Shown here: positions 42,967-54,783 of the stretch, in pieces | Numbering within the stretch: the stretch's first letter is position 1 | How the letters are laid out: each line of letters opens with the position of its first letter | Source of the DNA: Amnibacterium kyonggiense | GTDB lineage: Bacteria; Actinomycetota; Actinomycetes; Actinomycetales; Microbacteriaceae | NCBI RefSeq assembly: GCF_004364555.1 | Contig: NZ_SOAM01000001.1 | Coordinates: forward strand, 868,001-932,000 | Direction of reading: 5' to 3' | Length of the DNA: 64,000 bases | Made by a program: the position numbers and the translations under genes | Notes under the pieces: model-generated | What the model was told of the DNA's origin: nothing | Seen by the model: the letters and a program-made list of their open reading frames with translations, nothing else | Databases searched by the model: none

Positions 42967-42993
42967 CGCGCTCCGGGGTTCCTGCCGACGTGC

Positions 42994-44285
42994 TCAGACG
43001 GAGGTGCGCCAGTCCTCCGGGCCCTGCGAGATGCGGATCGGCACCGTCACGGAGCCGGTCGTCGGCTCGAGGAGGGCGGCCTCGTCCCGGCGGTGGCGCA
43101 GGATGTCCTCGACGTACGAGTTCAGCGCCTCCGCGAGCGGAACGTCCCGGTTCTCGCGCTGCGACATGAACCAGCGGTGCTCGAGCAGCTGGTGGAACAC
43201 CTCCGCCGGCTCGAGCTTCCCGCGCAGCTCGCGCGGGATCGAGCGGATGACGGGCTCGAAGACGCCGGCGACCCACTCGTGGGCCGCCATCTCCTCGTCC
43301 ATCGACGTGCGGCCGTACGCGTGGCTCCACTGGTCGAGGTCGTTCAGGAGGCGCCGCGCCTGGTTCTCCTCCGCGTCCAGGCCGGTGAGGCGCAGGAGGC
43401 GGCGCGTGTGGTGCCCTGCGTCGACGACCTTCGGCTGGATCACGACCTCGCTGCCGCCCGCGCCGGTGCGGATCGAGAGCTCCTCGATGTCGAACCCGAG
43501 GGAGTTCAGCCGGTCGACGCGCTCATTGATGCGCCAGCGCTCCGACGAGGCGAAGGACTCCCGGCCCATCAGCTCGTTCCACAGCATCCGGTACTGGGAG
43601 ACGATGCGCTCCGAGGTGTCGAGCGGGTCGAGGTCCTCGTCGGCCTGGCCGCCGGCGGCGAGGTCCATCAGCTCGCCGGCGATGTTGACGCGCGCGACCT
43701 CGAGGTCGTTCTCACGCTGCCCCTTCGAGAGGCCGCCCGGGTAGAGCTTGCCCGTCTCCGCGTCGACGAGGTACGCCGCGAACGCTCCCGCGTCGCGCCG
43801 GAACAGGGTGTTCGACAGCGAGACGTCGCCCCAGAAGAAGCCGATCACGTGCAGCCGCACGAGCAGCAGCGCGAGAGCGTCGGCGAGTCGCGTGGCCGTG
43901 TCGGGCCGCAGCGTCTGCGAGAACAGGGCCCGGTAGGGCAGGGAGAACCGCAGGTGCCGGGTGACCAGCACCGTCGGCAGCTCCTCGCCGTCCTCGTCGA
44001 GCCGGCCGCTGATCACGGCGACCGGCTCGACGCACGGCACGTCCAGGCGCTGGAGCGTCCGGAGCATGTCGTACTCGCGCTGCGCGAGGTCGGTGGAGGT
44101 CTCCTTCACCGCGACGACGTACCCCGAGAGGTTCGCGAAGCGGACGATGTGCCGGGAGATCCCCTTCGGCAGGGCCGCGATGTACTCGGCGGACCACTGC
44201 TCGAGGGGGACGCTCCACGGCAGGTCGAGCAGCGCCGGATCGACCGTCGCCGCGGTGATGGAGAGCGAGTCCCCGAAGGCGTCGC

Positions 44286-44289
<4 letters not shown>
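42994..44289 (-). CDS. DUF4032 protein with kinase-like fold
   Basis: A 431-residue protein. The N-terminal 220 residues look like an atypical protein kinase: VVAVKETSTDLAQREYDML (Lys-Glu pair), then HVIGFFWGDVSLSNTLFRR (catalytic-loop-like D and N) and AYLVDAETG (DFG-like). The rest is the conserved DUF4032 helical part. Substrate unknown. Its ATG overlaps the stop of the ABC ATPase gene, so the pair is an operon. Confidence 0.75.
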
Positions 44290-45383
<1,094 letters not shown>

Positions 45384-45584
45384 GGTTGATGCTCCTTCAC
45401 CGGCAGGTACGTGCCGGACGATCCGTAGTGAGGATGACCAGTGGTCATGCCCGGCATCGTCGCCGGACGGGGTCAGTATGCCACGCGCCCGCAAGCGGCC
45501 GACCGGGGCGCCTATGAGGCCGGCATTGCCGCAGCGGTTACCATGCCGCCCCGTGCCACCGGTCGGTCGGCGCAGGAGGGATCC

Positions 45585-46538
45585 ATGACGAACGCGCAGA
45601 GATCGTCGAAGAACGAGCGCCGCGACGCCGCCAGGGAGAAGGCCCGCGAGCAGCGGCTTCGTCAGCAGCGTCGGGAGAAGCGGAACCGGGTGCTGCTGCA
45701 GGCGTCGATCGGCGTCGTGATCGTCGCCATCGTGGCCGTGGTCGCGGTGATCATCGTGAACTCGGTCCGCCCGCCCGGGCCGGGACCGCGCAACATGGCG
45801 AACGGCGGCATCACCATCGCCGGCAAGGACCTCACCGCGGTGACGACCGGCGCGGCCTCGCCCGGCGCGACGACGACGCCCGAGCCGACGCTGTCGAGCG
45901 GCAAGGTGCTGATCCAGGCGTACGAGGACTTCGGCTGCCCCGTGTGCCAGGCGTTCGAGCAGCAGTTCGGGGGGCAGATCAAGCAGCTCGTCTCGAGCGG
46001 CGCGGCGGAGATCCAGTACCACCCGGTCGCGTTCCTCGACCACAGCTTCACGGACCAGAACTACTCGACGCGGGCCGCGAACGCGGCCGCCGCGATCGCG
46101 AACTACTCGCCGAACGCGTTCTACAAGTTCCACTCGATCATGTACGAGACCAGCGTGCAGCCGAAGGAGGGCACCGCGGGGCTCACCGACGACCGGCTGA
46201 TCGCCATCGCCAAGCAGGCAGGCGCGACGAACATGACGCAGATCGAGCAGGCGATCCGCGACCAGACCTTCAAGAACTGGGTCGGCGCGCGGACCGACGA
46301 GTTCCTCAGCGATTCCGGTTCCCTGAAGGGCGTCGACTTCAGCAAGCGCCTCGGGTCGGACGGGAAGCCCTCCGGGCCGGGCACGCCGACGCTGATCGTC
46401 AACGGCCAGTACTGGGACTCGGCGGCGACGCCGGACTTCGGCGCCTTCGTCACGAGCGTGGGCGGCGCCCTGTCGACCGCGACGCCGACCCCGACCCCGA
46501 GCGCGAGCGCGAGCCCGACCCCGACCGCCTCGAACTGA
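45585..46538 (+). CDS. Membrane-anchored DsbA/thioredoxin-like protein
   Basis: A 317-residue protein. A very basic N-terminus, one membrane helix at about residues 39-60, then an extracytoplasmic DsbA-type domain with the CxxC motif GCPVCQAF near residue 121 and cis-Pro segment PSGPGTPTLIVNG. It should oxidise or isomerise disulphides outside the membrane. The C-terminal 20 residues are Ser/Pro/Thr low complexity. GGAGGG lies four bases before the ATG. Confidence 0.85.
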   Translation: MTNAQRSSKNERRDAAREKAREQRLRQQRREKRNRVLLQASIGVVIVAIVAVVAVIIVNSVRPPGPGPRNMANGGITIAGKDLTAVTTGAASPGATTTPEPTLSSGKVLIQAYEDFGCPVCQAFEQQFGGQIKQLVSSGAAEIQYHPVAFLDHSFTDQNYSTRAANAAAAIANYSPNAFYKFHSIMYETSVQPKEGTAGLTDDRLIAIAKQAGATNMTQIEQAIRDQTFKNWVGARTDEFLSDSGSLKGVDFSKRLGSDGKPSGPGTPTLIVNGQYWDSAATPDFGAFVTSVGGALSTATPTPTPSASASPTPTASN

Positions 46539-46550
46539 CGCGATCGCATG

Positions 46551-46586
46551 AAGAAGGCCCCCTCCGGAATCGGAGGGGGCCTTCTT
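46551..46586. terminator. Strong terminator after the DsbA-like gene
   Basis: Sixteen-bp perfect arms (AAGAAGGCCCCCTCCG and its complement) with a GAAT loop, ending in a short T-containing tail. Confidence 0.8.
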
Positions 46587-46640
46587 CGTGGCCATGTGCT
46601 CACGGCCTGCCGACCCGTGCGCGAAGCGCCGTGAGTGCCG

Positions 46641-46713
46641 AGCCGAGAGTCGGAATCGAACCGACGACATCCGCATTACAAGGGCGGCGCTCTACCGACT
46701 GAGCTATCCCGGC
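46641..46713 (-). tRNA. tRNA-Thr (UGU)
   Basis: A complete 73-nt cloverleaf: acceptor GCCGGGA with TCTCGGC, D-arm GCTC/GAGC, anticodon loop CTTGTAA reading UGU, T-arm GTCGG-TTCGATT-CCGAC. CCA is not encoded. No integrated element is seen at its 3' end. Confidence 0.95.
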
Positions 46714-46742
46714 GTGCGGTCCAGTCTACGAACAGTGCCGGC

Positions 46743-47150
46743 TCAGGCGTCGGCGCCGTCGTCGAAGGCGAGGGACAGCGAGTTCATGCAGAACCGGTCG
46801 CCGGTCGGGGTCTGGGGCGCGTCGTCGAACAGGTGGCCGAGGTGGCTGCCGCAGCGGGCGCAGAGCACCTCCGTGCGCGTCATGCCCCACGCCCGGTCCT
46901 GCTCCAGGACGACGGCGTCGGGCGCCACCGGCTCGAAGAAGGAGGGCCAGCCGGAGCCCGACTCGAACTTCGCGGTCGAGCGGAACAGTGCCGCGTCACA
47001 CGCGCGGCAGCGGAACAGGCCGTCGCGGTGCTCGTCGAGCAGCGCACCGGACCAGGCTCGCTCGGTCGCCGCCTCGCGCAGCACCTTGAACTCGTCCGGG
47101 TCGAGCACCGCGCGCCACTCCGCGTCGGTCCTCGTCACCTCGTACGTCAT
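46743..47150 (-). CDS. msrB: Peptide methionine-(R)-S-oxide reductase MsrB
   Basis: A 135-residue enzyme with two zinc CxxC pairs (FRCRACD and VLCARCGSH), GSGWPSFFEP and the catalytic Cys in GDRFCMNSLSL. It repairs methionine-R-sulphoxide in proteins. GAGGAGG precedes the ATG. It is a single gene beside tRNA-Thr. Confidence 0.94.
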   Translation of the reverse strand: MTYEVTRTDAEWRAVLDPDEFKVLREAATERAWSGALLDEHRDGLFRCRACDAALFRSTAKFESGSGWPSFFEPVAPDAVVLEQDRAWGMTRTEVLCARCGSHLGHLFDDAPQTPTGDRFCMNSLSLAFDDGADA

Positions 47151-47276
47151 GGGGGTCCTCCTCCTCGCGGCGACCGCTCCGGGACACGGCGTCCCGCTTC
47201 CACCGCACAGGGTGTCAGCGCTCATACCATCCCTCCTGTTCCCCCCTCGAACGCGGGGGAGCGATGCGGGAAGGAC

Positions 47277-47576
47277 ATGGAGCACCACGTGGACGGATCC
47301 GTGAACGACCCCGGCGCCGCCGGGGCGGAGCTCACCGCGAGGGAGCTCGACATCCTCGCCTTCGAGCGCGCCTGGTGGCGCCGCGGAGGCAGGAAGGAGG
47401 AGGCCATCCGCGAGGAGTTCGGCGTCTCCGCCGCCCGCTACTACCAGATGCTCGGCGCGCTCATCGAGACGCCTGCTGCACTGCGAGAGGATCCGATGCT
47501 CGTGAAGCGCCTCCAGCGCCTCCGCGATGCCCGAACGGTACGGCGCGCCGATCTGCTGCGCCGGCACTCGAGCTGA
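47277..47576 (+). CDS. DUF3263 protein
   Basis: A 99-residue protein. The core LTARELDILAFERAWWRRGG through FGVSAARYYQMLGALI matches the actinobacterial DUF3263 family, a helix-turn-helix-like fold of unknown role, ending with a basic RRADLLRRHSS. ATG 47277 is used; GTG 47289 has a better spaced GGAG. It is followed 68 bp later by a LytR_C-domain gene, the usual neighbour. Confidence 0.85.
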   Translation: MEHHVDGSVNDPGAAGAELTARELDILAFERAWWRRGGRKEEAIREEFGVSAARYYQMLGALIETPAALREDPMLVKRLQRLRDARTVRRADLLRRHSS

Positions 47577-47644
47577 GCGCCACGGGCGCCGTGCCGGTGA
47601 TCGCCGGCGCGGCCGGAGGAACACGGGACGGAGCACGGAGAGCA

Positions 47645-48199
47645 GTGGCCAGAGGAGCGACCACGCGTCCGCGCGACCGGTTCGACGACGTCTCGCCGGA
47701 CCTCGCGCGGGTCGGCGCCCACCGGGCCCCGGCCCGAAGTGGTCGCGGCTTCGTCACGTTCGCCTGGGCGGCGCTCGCGACGGGCGTGCTCGTCGGCGCG
47801 GGTGTGCTCGGCCTGTCCGTGATCGAGAAGAACGTGTCCGCGACGGGCGACACCACGACCAGCAGCGCGGCTGCGGCGTCCTCCGCGCCCGCCGCGACCG
47901 TCGACCCGTCGGCGACCGTCGTCGTCCTGAACGCGACGAAGACGACCGGTCTCGCCGCGAGCGCCGCCGCGACGGCGAAGGGCGACGGCTGGAAGGTCGC
48001 GTCGACCGCGAACGCGGACTCGACCGACGTGAAGCTCTCGACCGTCTACTACAGCGAGAAGTCGCAGCTCGGCGCCGCGCTCGGGCTCGCGAAGTCGCTC
48101 GGCATCGGCCGGGCGCCGGTCCGGACGGACCGCTTCGACGTGGCCGGCCAGTCCCGCCTCACCGTCGTGCTCGGCAAGGACTTCGTCAAGGCCTCCTGA
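47645..48199 (+). CDS. LytR_C-domain membrane protein
   Basis: A 184-residue protein: cytoplasmic basic N-terminus, one membrane helix at about residues 36-58 (FVTFAWAALATGVLVGAGVL), a Ser/Ala/Thr linker and a C-terminal LytR_C domain (ATVVVLNATKTTGLAASAAA onward). The domain is common in cell-wall proteins. GTG 47645 follows GGAGAG. It is probably co-transcribed with the DUF3263 gene. Confidence 0.8.
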   Translation: MARGATTRPRDRFDDVSPDLARVGAHRAPARSGRGFVTFAWAALATGVLVGAGVLGLSVIEKNVSATGDTTTSSAAAASSAPAATVDPSATVVVLNATKTTGLAASAAATAKGDGWKVASTANADSTDVKLSTVYYSEKSQLGAALGLAKSLGIGRAPVRTDRFDVAGQSRLTVVLGKDFVKAS

Positions 48200-48204
48200 G
48201 GTCC

Positions 48205-48235
48205 CGGGCCGGCCGGCACGCCCCGCGCCGGCCCG
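48205..48235 (+). terminator. Hairpin after the LytR_C gene
   Basis: Nine-bp arms CGGGCCGGC and GCCGGCCCG, followed by GTGTTTCC, a short T-containing tail. Confidence 0.5.
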
Positions 48236-48386
48236 AGTGTTTCCGCCGTGTTACCGGTGTGTTGAGATGCGTCGCCGATCGCGTGGCGAGGGGGTCCGCG
48301 GGCCCCGTCGAGCGGGGCGCCGTCGCTAGATTTCCGTCACACCGCGGGGGAGAAGGCCCTCGCGAGGAGGCAGGGAGCAGCACCGG

Positions 48387-48590
48387 ATGGCGAGTGGTGT
48401 CGTGAAGTGGTTCAACGCCGAGAAGGGCTACGGCTTCATCACCGTGGACGAGGGCGGGCAGGACGTGTTCGTCCACTACTCCGCCATCGAGATGAACGGC
48501 TACCGCTCCCTCGCCGAGGGGCAACGGGTCGAGTTCGAGGTGGGCGCCGGATCGAAGGGCCCGCAGGCCGAGGCCGTCCGCCCGGCCTGA
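48387..48590 (+). CDS. cspA: Cold-shock protein CspA
   Basis: A 67-residue single cold-shock domain: [20 protein letters not shown] (RNP1) and [10 protein letters not shown] (RNP2). It binds single-stranded RNA or DNA. The roughly 150-bp leader before the ATG may include a long 5' UTR, as is usual for csp genes, but no fold was identified. Confidence 0.93.
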   Translation: MASGVVKWFNAEKGYGFITVDEGGQDVFVHYSAIEMNGYRSLAEGQRVEFEVGAGSKGPQAEAVRPA

Positions 48591-48671
48591 CGCGACGCGC
48601 CCGGGCCATCGTGCCGGCCCTGTCCGCTGACGGCGCACCGCGCCGACCCCGCTTGCACTCCCATGGTGTGA

Positions 48672-50402
<1,731 letters not shown>

Positions 50403-50420
50403 TCCAGCCGTAGCGACAGC

Positions 50421-50458
50421 AGCAAGGGCCGCATCCCGAAAGGGATGCGGCCCTTGCT
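50421..50458 (+). terminator. groEL terminator
   Basis: Seventeen-bp perfect arms (AGCAAGGGCCGCATCCC and complement) with a GAAA tetraloop. A second hairpin, GCCTTCGACGCG with its complement, follows at 50463-50490. Confidence 0.85.
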
Positions 50459-50553
50459 CATTGCCTTCGACGCGCGAGCGCGTCGAAGGCTGTGCCGTAC
50501 CGGCGCGCTGAACGCGCGCTCGGATGACGGCGCCGGTCGAGCGCGGTGGTCAC

Positions 50554-50591
50554 GGTGGTCGAGCCGGGCGCTCCGCGCCCGTGTCGAAACC
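50554..50591. repeat. REP-like intergenic palindrome
   Basis: GGTGGTCGAGCCGGGCGC pairs, around TCC, with GCGCCCGTGTCGAAACC. Palindromes of the form GGTGGTCGAG...GTGTCGAAACC are scattered between genes in Microbacteriaceae genomes (recollection). It is the only clear copy in this window. Confidence 0.55.
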
Positions 50592-50617
50592 ATCCGGAGC
50601 GAGCGCTTCGGTCCGGC

Positions 50618-50905
50618 TCAGGCGAAGAGGCGGGCGTTCGCCAGCTCCGTCTCGACGTACTGCTGACCGGCGAACCGCAGCGCGCGGTCGATCGAGGCAA
50701 GCACCTGCTCGACGCTCGTCTGCGTGGTCCGCCACTGCTGGACGACGCCCTGGAAGGCGATTGCGGCGGCGCCGGTCCAGACGCCCTGGAGCGCGTCGAG
50801 CTGGCCGTGGAGCGAGGTCACCTCGCTCTGCAGGCGGGCGACGGTCGCGGTGATCGCGGCGGCGGCGGAGTCGACGGCGTCGCTGTCGACGGTGTATCGG
50901 GTCAT
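50618..50905 (-). CDS. WXG100-family protein, orphan
   Basis: A 95-residue helical hairpin protein. The turn motif WTG in LQGVWTGAAAIAF near residue 43 is the WXG signature, and both helices are amphipathic. WXG100 proteins are usually secreted by ESX type VII systems as pairs; here there is no partner, EccC or other ESX gene nearby. The C-terminal YxxxE-type signal is suggested by YVETE. Confidence 0.85.
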   Translation of the reverse strand: MTRYTVDSDAVDSAAAAITATVARLQSEVTSLHGQLDALQGVWTGAAAIAFQGVVQQWRTTQTSVEQVLASIDRALRFAGQQYVETELANARLFA

Positions 50906-50941
50906 GCGTTGCCTCCAATGGGATGGGGTGGAGGCGCCACG

Positions 50942-52645
50942 CTAGGACGCGGGTTCGCGCTCCTCGTCGTCCACGTCGTCCCGATCCGCCTCGCGGTCGT
51001 TCTCGTCGCTGGGGAGGAGCGGAAGCGCGACTCGGAAGGTCGCGCCGCCGCCGGCGGTCTCCGAGATCCCGATCGTGCCCTGGTGCGCGGAGACGATCGC
51101 CGCGACGATGGCGAGACCGAGCCCGCTGCCGCCCGTGTCGCGGGTGCGGGACGAGTCGGCGCGCCAGAAGCGCTGGAAGATCTTGTCGCGCACCTGCGGA
51201 GGGATGCCGTCGCCGTGATCGATGATCTCGAGCATCGCGAGCCCGCGCTCCTTGTCGCCGTAGGTGGCGATCTCGATCGGGGTGCCGTCGGGGGTGAAGC
51301 GGATCGCGTTCCCGATGAGGTTCGCGAGGACCTGGCGGAGCTTGTCCTCCTCCGCGAGCACGACCGGCCGGGCGGTGCCCGTCATGAGCGGCGCCGGCGC
51401 GTCGTCGACGCCGCCGTCGCGCGCTCGCCGACGAGCGCGCAGCAGCCGGGCCGAGGCGAGCCGCAGCGATCCGGTGACGCTCGCCGCATCGGCGGTCACG
51501 CCGCGTCGGAACAGGCGCGTCGAGGTGGTCGTCGCCGGCGTCTCGTCGCTCGCCTCGTCCGTCACCGGGCGGAGGATCTCGACGGTGCCGGTCGGCTGCT
51601 CCGGGTCGTGGCCGATCACCCGGATGGGACGGCTCGGCGCGAAGGCCCGGGCGTCGAGGGCGGCGTCGTGGGCGATCGGCAGCAGCTCCACGACCGTGCG
51701 CTTCAGCTCGCGGGACTCGTCGAGCCGTGCCAGCGCGAGCAGGTCGGAGACGAGCGCACCGAGCCGGATCGCCTCCCGCTCGATGCGGTCCATCGCCTGC
51801 GCGACGTCCTCCCGGGACTGCAGCGCACCCATCCGGTACAGCTCCGCGTACCCGCGCACGGAGACGAGCGGGGTGCGCAGCTCGTGGCTCGCGTCGCCGA
51901 CGAACCGCCGCATCTGGTCGATGGTCCGCGCGCGGTCGGCGAGTGCGCCGTCGATGCGGTTCAGCATCCGGTTCAGCGACCGGTTGAGGCGCCCGACCTC
52001 GGTGTTCGGGGTGGTGTGCCCGAGCCGCTGACCGAAGTCGCCGTCGGCGATCGCCGCCGCGGTCCGCTCCACCTGCTTGAGCGGCGCGAAGGTCGAGCCC
52101 ACGAGCAGCCGGGTGACCACGCCGCCGACGATCACGACGCCGATGCCGAAGACGAAGAAGAGCGTGAAGAGCTGGGCGATGAGCCGGTTGATGCTCTCGA
52201 GCGGGATGCCGAGCACCACGATCGACCCGTCCGTGAGCTGCCTCGCCGCGATCTGGAAGGCGGCGACGTTGCCCTGCTTGACCGTCGACGGCGTCGCGAA
52301 GTCCCGCACGTCCGCGGCGGTGATCCTGCCGATCTGCGGGTCCGCGCGCTGCCAGGTCGGATTCGCCTGGATCAGCTCCCCGTCCTCGGTGAAGTGCGCG
52401 AAGACGAACTGGGTCGCGGACGCGGCCTCGTTGTTCTCCGTCGAGGCGACCGTGAGGCCCCGCAGCGTCTGCGAGATCTGCGTGTTCGCATCGCGGATCA
52501 GGTAGGTGTGGATCAGCGTCATCGTGCCCAGGCCGGACACGACGAGGCCGAGGGTCAGTACCAGCACCGTGACGCCGGTGATCTTCGCGCGCAGCGAGAT
52601 CCCGGCCCACCACTCTCCGACGGTCGCGCGCATCGTGCCGGTCAT
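50942..52645 (-). CDS. Sensor histidine kinase (MprB/TcrY-like)
   Basis: A 567-residue kinase: membrane helix near residues 18-45, a 130-residue extracellular sensor, second helix near 178-205 (LFTLFFVFGIGVVIVGGVV), HAMP, and HisKA motif VGDASHELRTPLVSVRGYAEL near residue 252. A long Arg/Ala-rich insert follows. ATPase boxes are LANLIGNAIRFTPDG, IDHGDGIPP and TGGSGLGLAIVAAI. Partner of the regulator upstream (49-bp gap). Signal unknown; envelope stress is a common role. Confidence 0.9.
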   Translation of the reverse strand: MTGTMRATVGEWWAGISLRAKITGVTVLVLTLGLVVSGLGTMTLIHTYLIRDANTQISQTLRGLTVASTENNEAASATQFVFAHFTEDGELIQANPTWQRADPQIGRITAADVRDFATPSTVKQGNVAAFQIAARQLTDGSIVVLGIPLESINRLIAQLFTLFFVFGIGVVIVGGVVTRLLVGSTFAPLKQVERTAAAIADGDFGQRLGHTTPNTEVGRLNRSLNRMLNRIDGALADRARTIDQMRRFVGDASHELRTPLVSVRGYAELYRMGALQSREDVAQAMDRIEREAIRLGALVSDLLALARLDESRELKRTVVELLPIAHDAALDARAFAPSRPIRVIGHDPEQPTGTVEILRPVTDEASDETPATTTSTRLFRRGVTADAASVTGSLRLASARLLRARRRARDGGVDDAPAPLMTGTARPVVLAEEDKLRQVLANLIGNAIRFTPDGTPIEIATYGDKERGLAMLEIIDHGDGIPPQVRDKIFQRFWRADSSRTRDTGGSGLGLAIVAAIVSAHQGTIGISETAGGGATFRVALPLLPSDENDREADRDDVDDEEREPAS

Positions 52646-52694
52646 TTCCCGTGGGGGGTGCCGACGCCGCGCGTCGGCCGCCCTCCGCAGGCGA

Positions 52695-53390
52695 TCAGAC
52701 CTTCGCCGCCTTCAGCATGTAGCCGAAGCCGCGCTTCGTCTGGATGATCGGCTCCGCCGAGTGCGCGTCGAGCTTGCGGCGGAGGTAGGAGATGTAGGAC
52801 TCCACGATCCCGGCGTCGCCGTTGAAGTCGTACTCCCACACGTGGTCGAGGATCTGCGCCTTCGAGAGCACCCGGTTCGGGTTGAGCATGAGATAGCGCA
52901 GCAGCTTGAACTCGGTGGGGGAGAGCTCGATGGCCTCGGAGCCCACGGTGACCTCGTGCGTGTCCTGGTCCATCGTCAGCTCGCCGGCGCGGATCACCGC
53001 GTCCTCCTCGGCGTGCATCGTGCGCCGCAGGATGGCCTTGATGCGCGCGACGATCTCGTCGAGGCTGAACGGCTTCGTGACGTAGTCGTCGCCGCCGACC
53101 GTGAGGCCCGTGATCTTGTCCTCGGTGTCGTCCTTCGCCGTGAGGAACAGGATCGGGGAGGTGTACCCGGACGCGCGAAGGCGCTTCGTCACGCCGAACC
53201 CGTTCATGTCGGGCAGCATCACGTCGAGGATGATGAGGTCGGGCTCCTCCTCGAGCACCGCCGAGATGGCTTGGGCGCCGTTGCTGACGGCCCGGACCGC
53301 GAAGCCGGCGAAGCGCAGGCTCGTGGTGAGGAGGTCCCTGATGTTCGGCTCGTCGTCGACGATGAGGATGCGCGGTTGCTCGGAGGCCAT
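52695..53390 (-). CDS. OmpR-family response regulator
   Basis: A 231-residue regulator: ILIVDDEPNIRDLLTTSL, phospho-acceptor Asp in LIILDVMLPDMNG, Lys in DDYVTKPFS, then a winged helix (LSPTEFKLLRYLMLNPNRVL to SYISYLRRKLDAHSAE). It pairs with the kinase downstream on the same strand. Closest in form to TcrA/MprA-type regulators. Confidence 0.92.
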   Translation of the reverse strand: MASEQPRILIVDDEPNIRDLLTTSLRFAGFAVRAVSNGAQAISAVLEEEPDLIILDVMLPDMNGFGVTKRLRASGYTSPILFLTAKDDTEDKITGLTVGGDDYVTKPFSLDEIVARIKAILRRTMHAEEDAVIRAGELTMDQDTHEVTVGSEAIELSPTEFKLLRYLMLNPNRVLSKAQILDHVWEYDFNGDAGIVESYISYLRRKLDAHSAEPIIQTKRGFGYMLKAAKV

Positions 53391-53464
53391 GGCGCACAGT
53401 CTCTGCGCGGTTCCTGAGTGCTTCCTGATGCTTCGTCGTGTACGCCGGTCGAAGCCGACGAGGG

Positions 53465-53740
53465 TCAGCGGCGACCGCGCTGAGCGCCCTGCTCCCGCGA
53501 CCGGCGGACCGCGAGCACGACGAAGAGGGCGATCACGCAGATCAGTCCGATCGTGAGCCCCGGGAGCGGGATCAGCTGGAGCACGAGGAGCCCGCCGGTC
53601 TGGAACGAGGCGTTCGGCACGCCGCCCGCGCGGAGCAGCAGCAGCGCGACGACGTCGACCGCGGAGAGCCCGATCAGGGCGAACGCGAGGGTCGCGAGGA
53701 TGCGCTGCGCCCGGCCCGCTCCTGATTCGACGGCTGCCAC
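53465..53740 (-). CDS. Small two-helix membrane protein
   Basis: A 91-residue protein from GTG 53740 with two or three hydrophobic segments (ILATLAFALIGLSAVDVVALL and LPGLTIGLICVIALFVVLAV) and a basic tail. No clear ribosome-binding site and no family recognised. It is divergent from the cold-shock-like gene. Confidence 0.6.
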   Translation of the reverse strand: MAAVESGAGRAQRILATLAFALIGLSAVDVVALLLLRAGGVPNASFQTGGLLVLQLIPLPGLTIGLICVIALFVVLAVRRSREQGAQRGRR

Positions 53741-53785
53741 GGGCGGTGAGCCTACCGGCCCGGCACCGCCGGGCCCCGTCGCGGC

Positions 53786-53791
53786 TAGGAT
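53786..53791 (+). promoter_or_regulatory. -10 element of the cold-shock-like gene
   Basis: TAGGAT lies about 55 bases before ATG 53847, leaving a short leader with GAGGT as ribosome-binding site. Confidence 0.45.
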
Positions 53792-53846
53792 GGATCGGCC
53801 GAATCCGGCCCCACGCCCGCCACGTCCCACTCCCTACGAGGTCAGC

Positions 53847-54227
53847 ATGCCCACCGGCAGAGTCAAGTTCTACGACGACAGCAAGGGTTTCGGCTTCATC
53901 ACGTCGGACGACGGCGAGGAGGTCTTCCTCCACGCGTCCGCCCTCCCCGCCGGAGCGGTCGTGAAGGCCGGCACGAAGCTGGAGTTCGGGGTCGCGGCCG
54001 GCAAGCGCGGCACGCAGGCGCTCTCCGTGCGGGTCCTCGAGAACCCGCCGAGCCTGCAGCGCATGGCCCGCCCCTCCGCCGACGACATGGCCGCCCGCAT
54101 CGAGGACCTCATCAAGGTGCTCGACCGCGAGGGCGCCGGTCTCCGCCGCGGCCGCTACCCGGACAGCACCCACGGTCGCCGCATCGCGTCGCTGCTGCGC
54201 CGCGTCGCCGACGACTTCGACTCCTAG
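53847..54227 (+). CDS. Cold-shock-domain protein with C-terminal extension
   Basis: A 126-residue protein. Residues 1-66 are a cold-shock domain (GRVKFYDDSKGFGFITSDDG and EVFLHASALP). Residues 70-126 are an extra helical, basic domain (DDMAARIEDLIKVLDREGAGL). This longer form is common in actinobacteria next to DUF3027. The DUF3027 gene starts two bases after the stop, so the pair is an operon. Confidence 0.85.
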   Translation: MPTGRVKFYDDSKGFGFITSDDGEEVFLHASALPAGAVVKAGTKLEFGVAAGKRGTQALSVRVLENPPSLQRMARPSADDMAARIEDLIKVLDREGAGLRRGRYPDSTHGRRIASLLRRVADDFDS

Positions 54228-54229
54228 TC

Positions 54230-54754
54230 GTGACGATCACGACCGAGGAGCGCACGGCGCTCGCGCTCGCCGCGCTCGCGGAGGTCACGGACCCCGCCGA
54301 CGTGGGCGAGCTGCTCGGCGTCGACGAGGTCGAGCCCGGCGTGCTCGACCTGCGGTTCGCGTGCCGGCTGGCCGCGTACCGGGACTGGCACTGGACGGTG
54401 TCGACCTCCGACCTCCCCGACGTGCCGCCGACGGTGCTCGAGGTCGAGCTGCTGCCGGGCGAGGGCTCGCTGCTCGCCCCGCCGTGGGTGCCGTGGGCCG
54501 AGCGGCTCGCCGAGTGGCGCAAGCAGCACCCCGACGAGCGGCACCCCGGCGAGTCGGAGGCGGACGACGAGTCGGCGGAGGACGCCGACCTCGACGAGGA
54601 CGACCTCGCGGTCGACGACGACCTCGACGAGCTCGACGAGGCGGAGCTCGAGGGCGTGGGGTCGCCGGAGGAGGCCGACCAGGACGACGGCGACCTCGAC
54701 AACGAGGACGACGACCTGCCGCCGCGGCCCGGGGACGTCGACCGCAGCCTGTAG
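54230..54754 (+). CDS. DUF3027 protein, short form
   Basis: A 174-residue protein from GTG 54230. Residues 1-105 (ALAEVTDPADVGELLGVDEV, YRDWHWTVSTSDLP and LLAPPWVPWAERLAEWRKQH) match the actinobacterial DUF3027 pattern. The last 65 residues are almost all Asp, Glu and Leu, a disordered acidic tail. Family members can be longer, so this may be a trimmed version. Function unknown; co-translated with the cold-shock-domain protein. Confidence 0.75.
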   Translation: MTITTEERTALALAALAEVTDPADVGELLGVDEVEPGVLDLRFACRLAAYRDWHWTVSTSDLPDVPPTVLEVELLPGEGSLLAPPWVPWAERLAEWRKQHPDERHPGESEADDESAEDADLDEDDLAVDDDLDELDEAELEGVGSPEEADQDDGDLDNEDDDLPPRPGDVDRSL

Positions 54755-54783
54755 GCCGCGGTGACGGGGTGGACCGCCCGGGC

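Larger units (their letters stand above)
42585..42993. other. Convergent intergenic region with long hairpin
   Basis: About 410 bp between rlmB and the DUF4032 gene. It holds the 42594-42686 inverted repeat, a stretch with three CGGTCGCAC-like words (about 42765-42800) and a possible 26-residue ORF at its end. Nothing else is seen. Confidence 0.5.
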
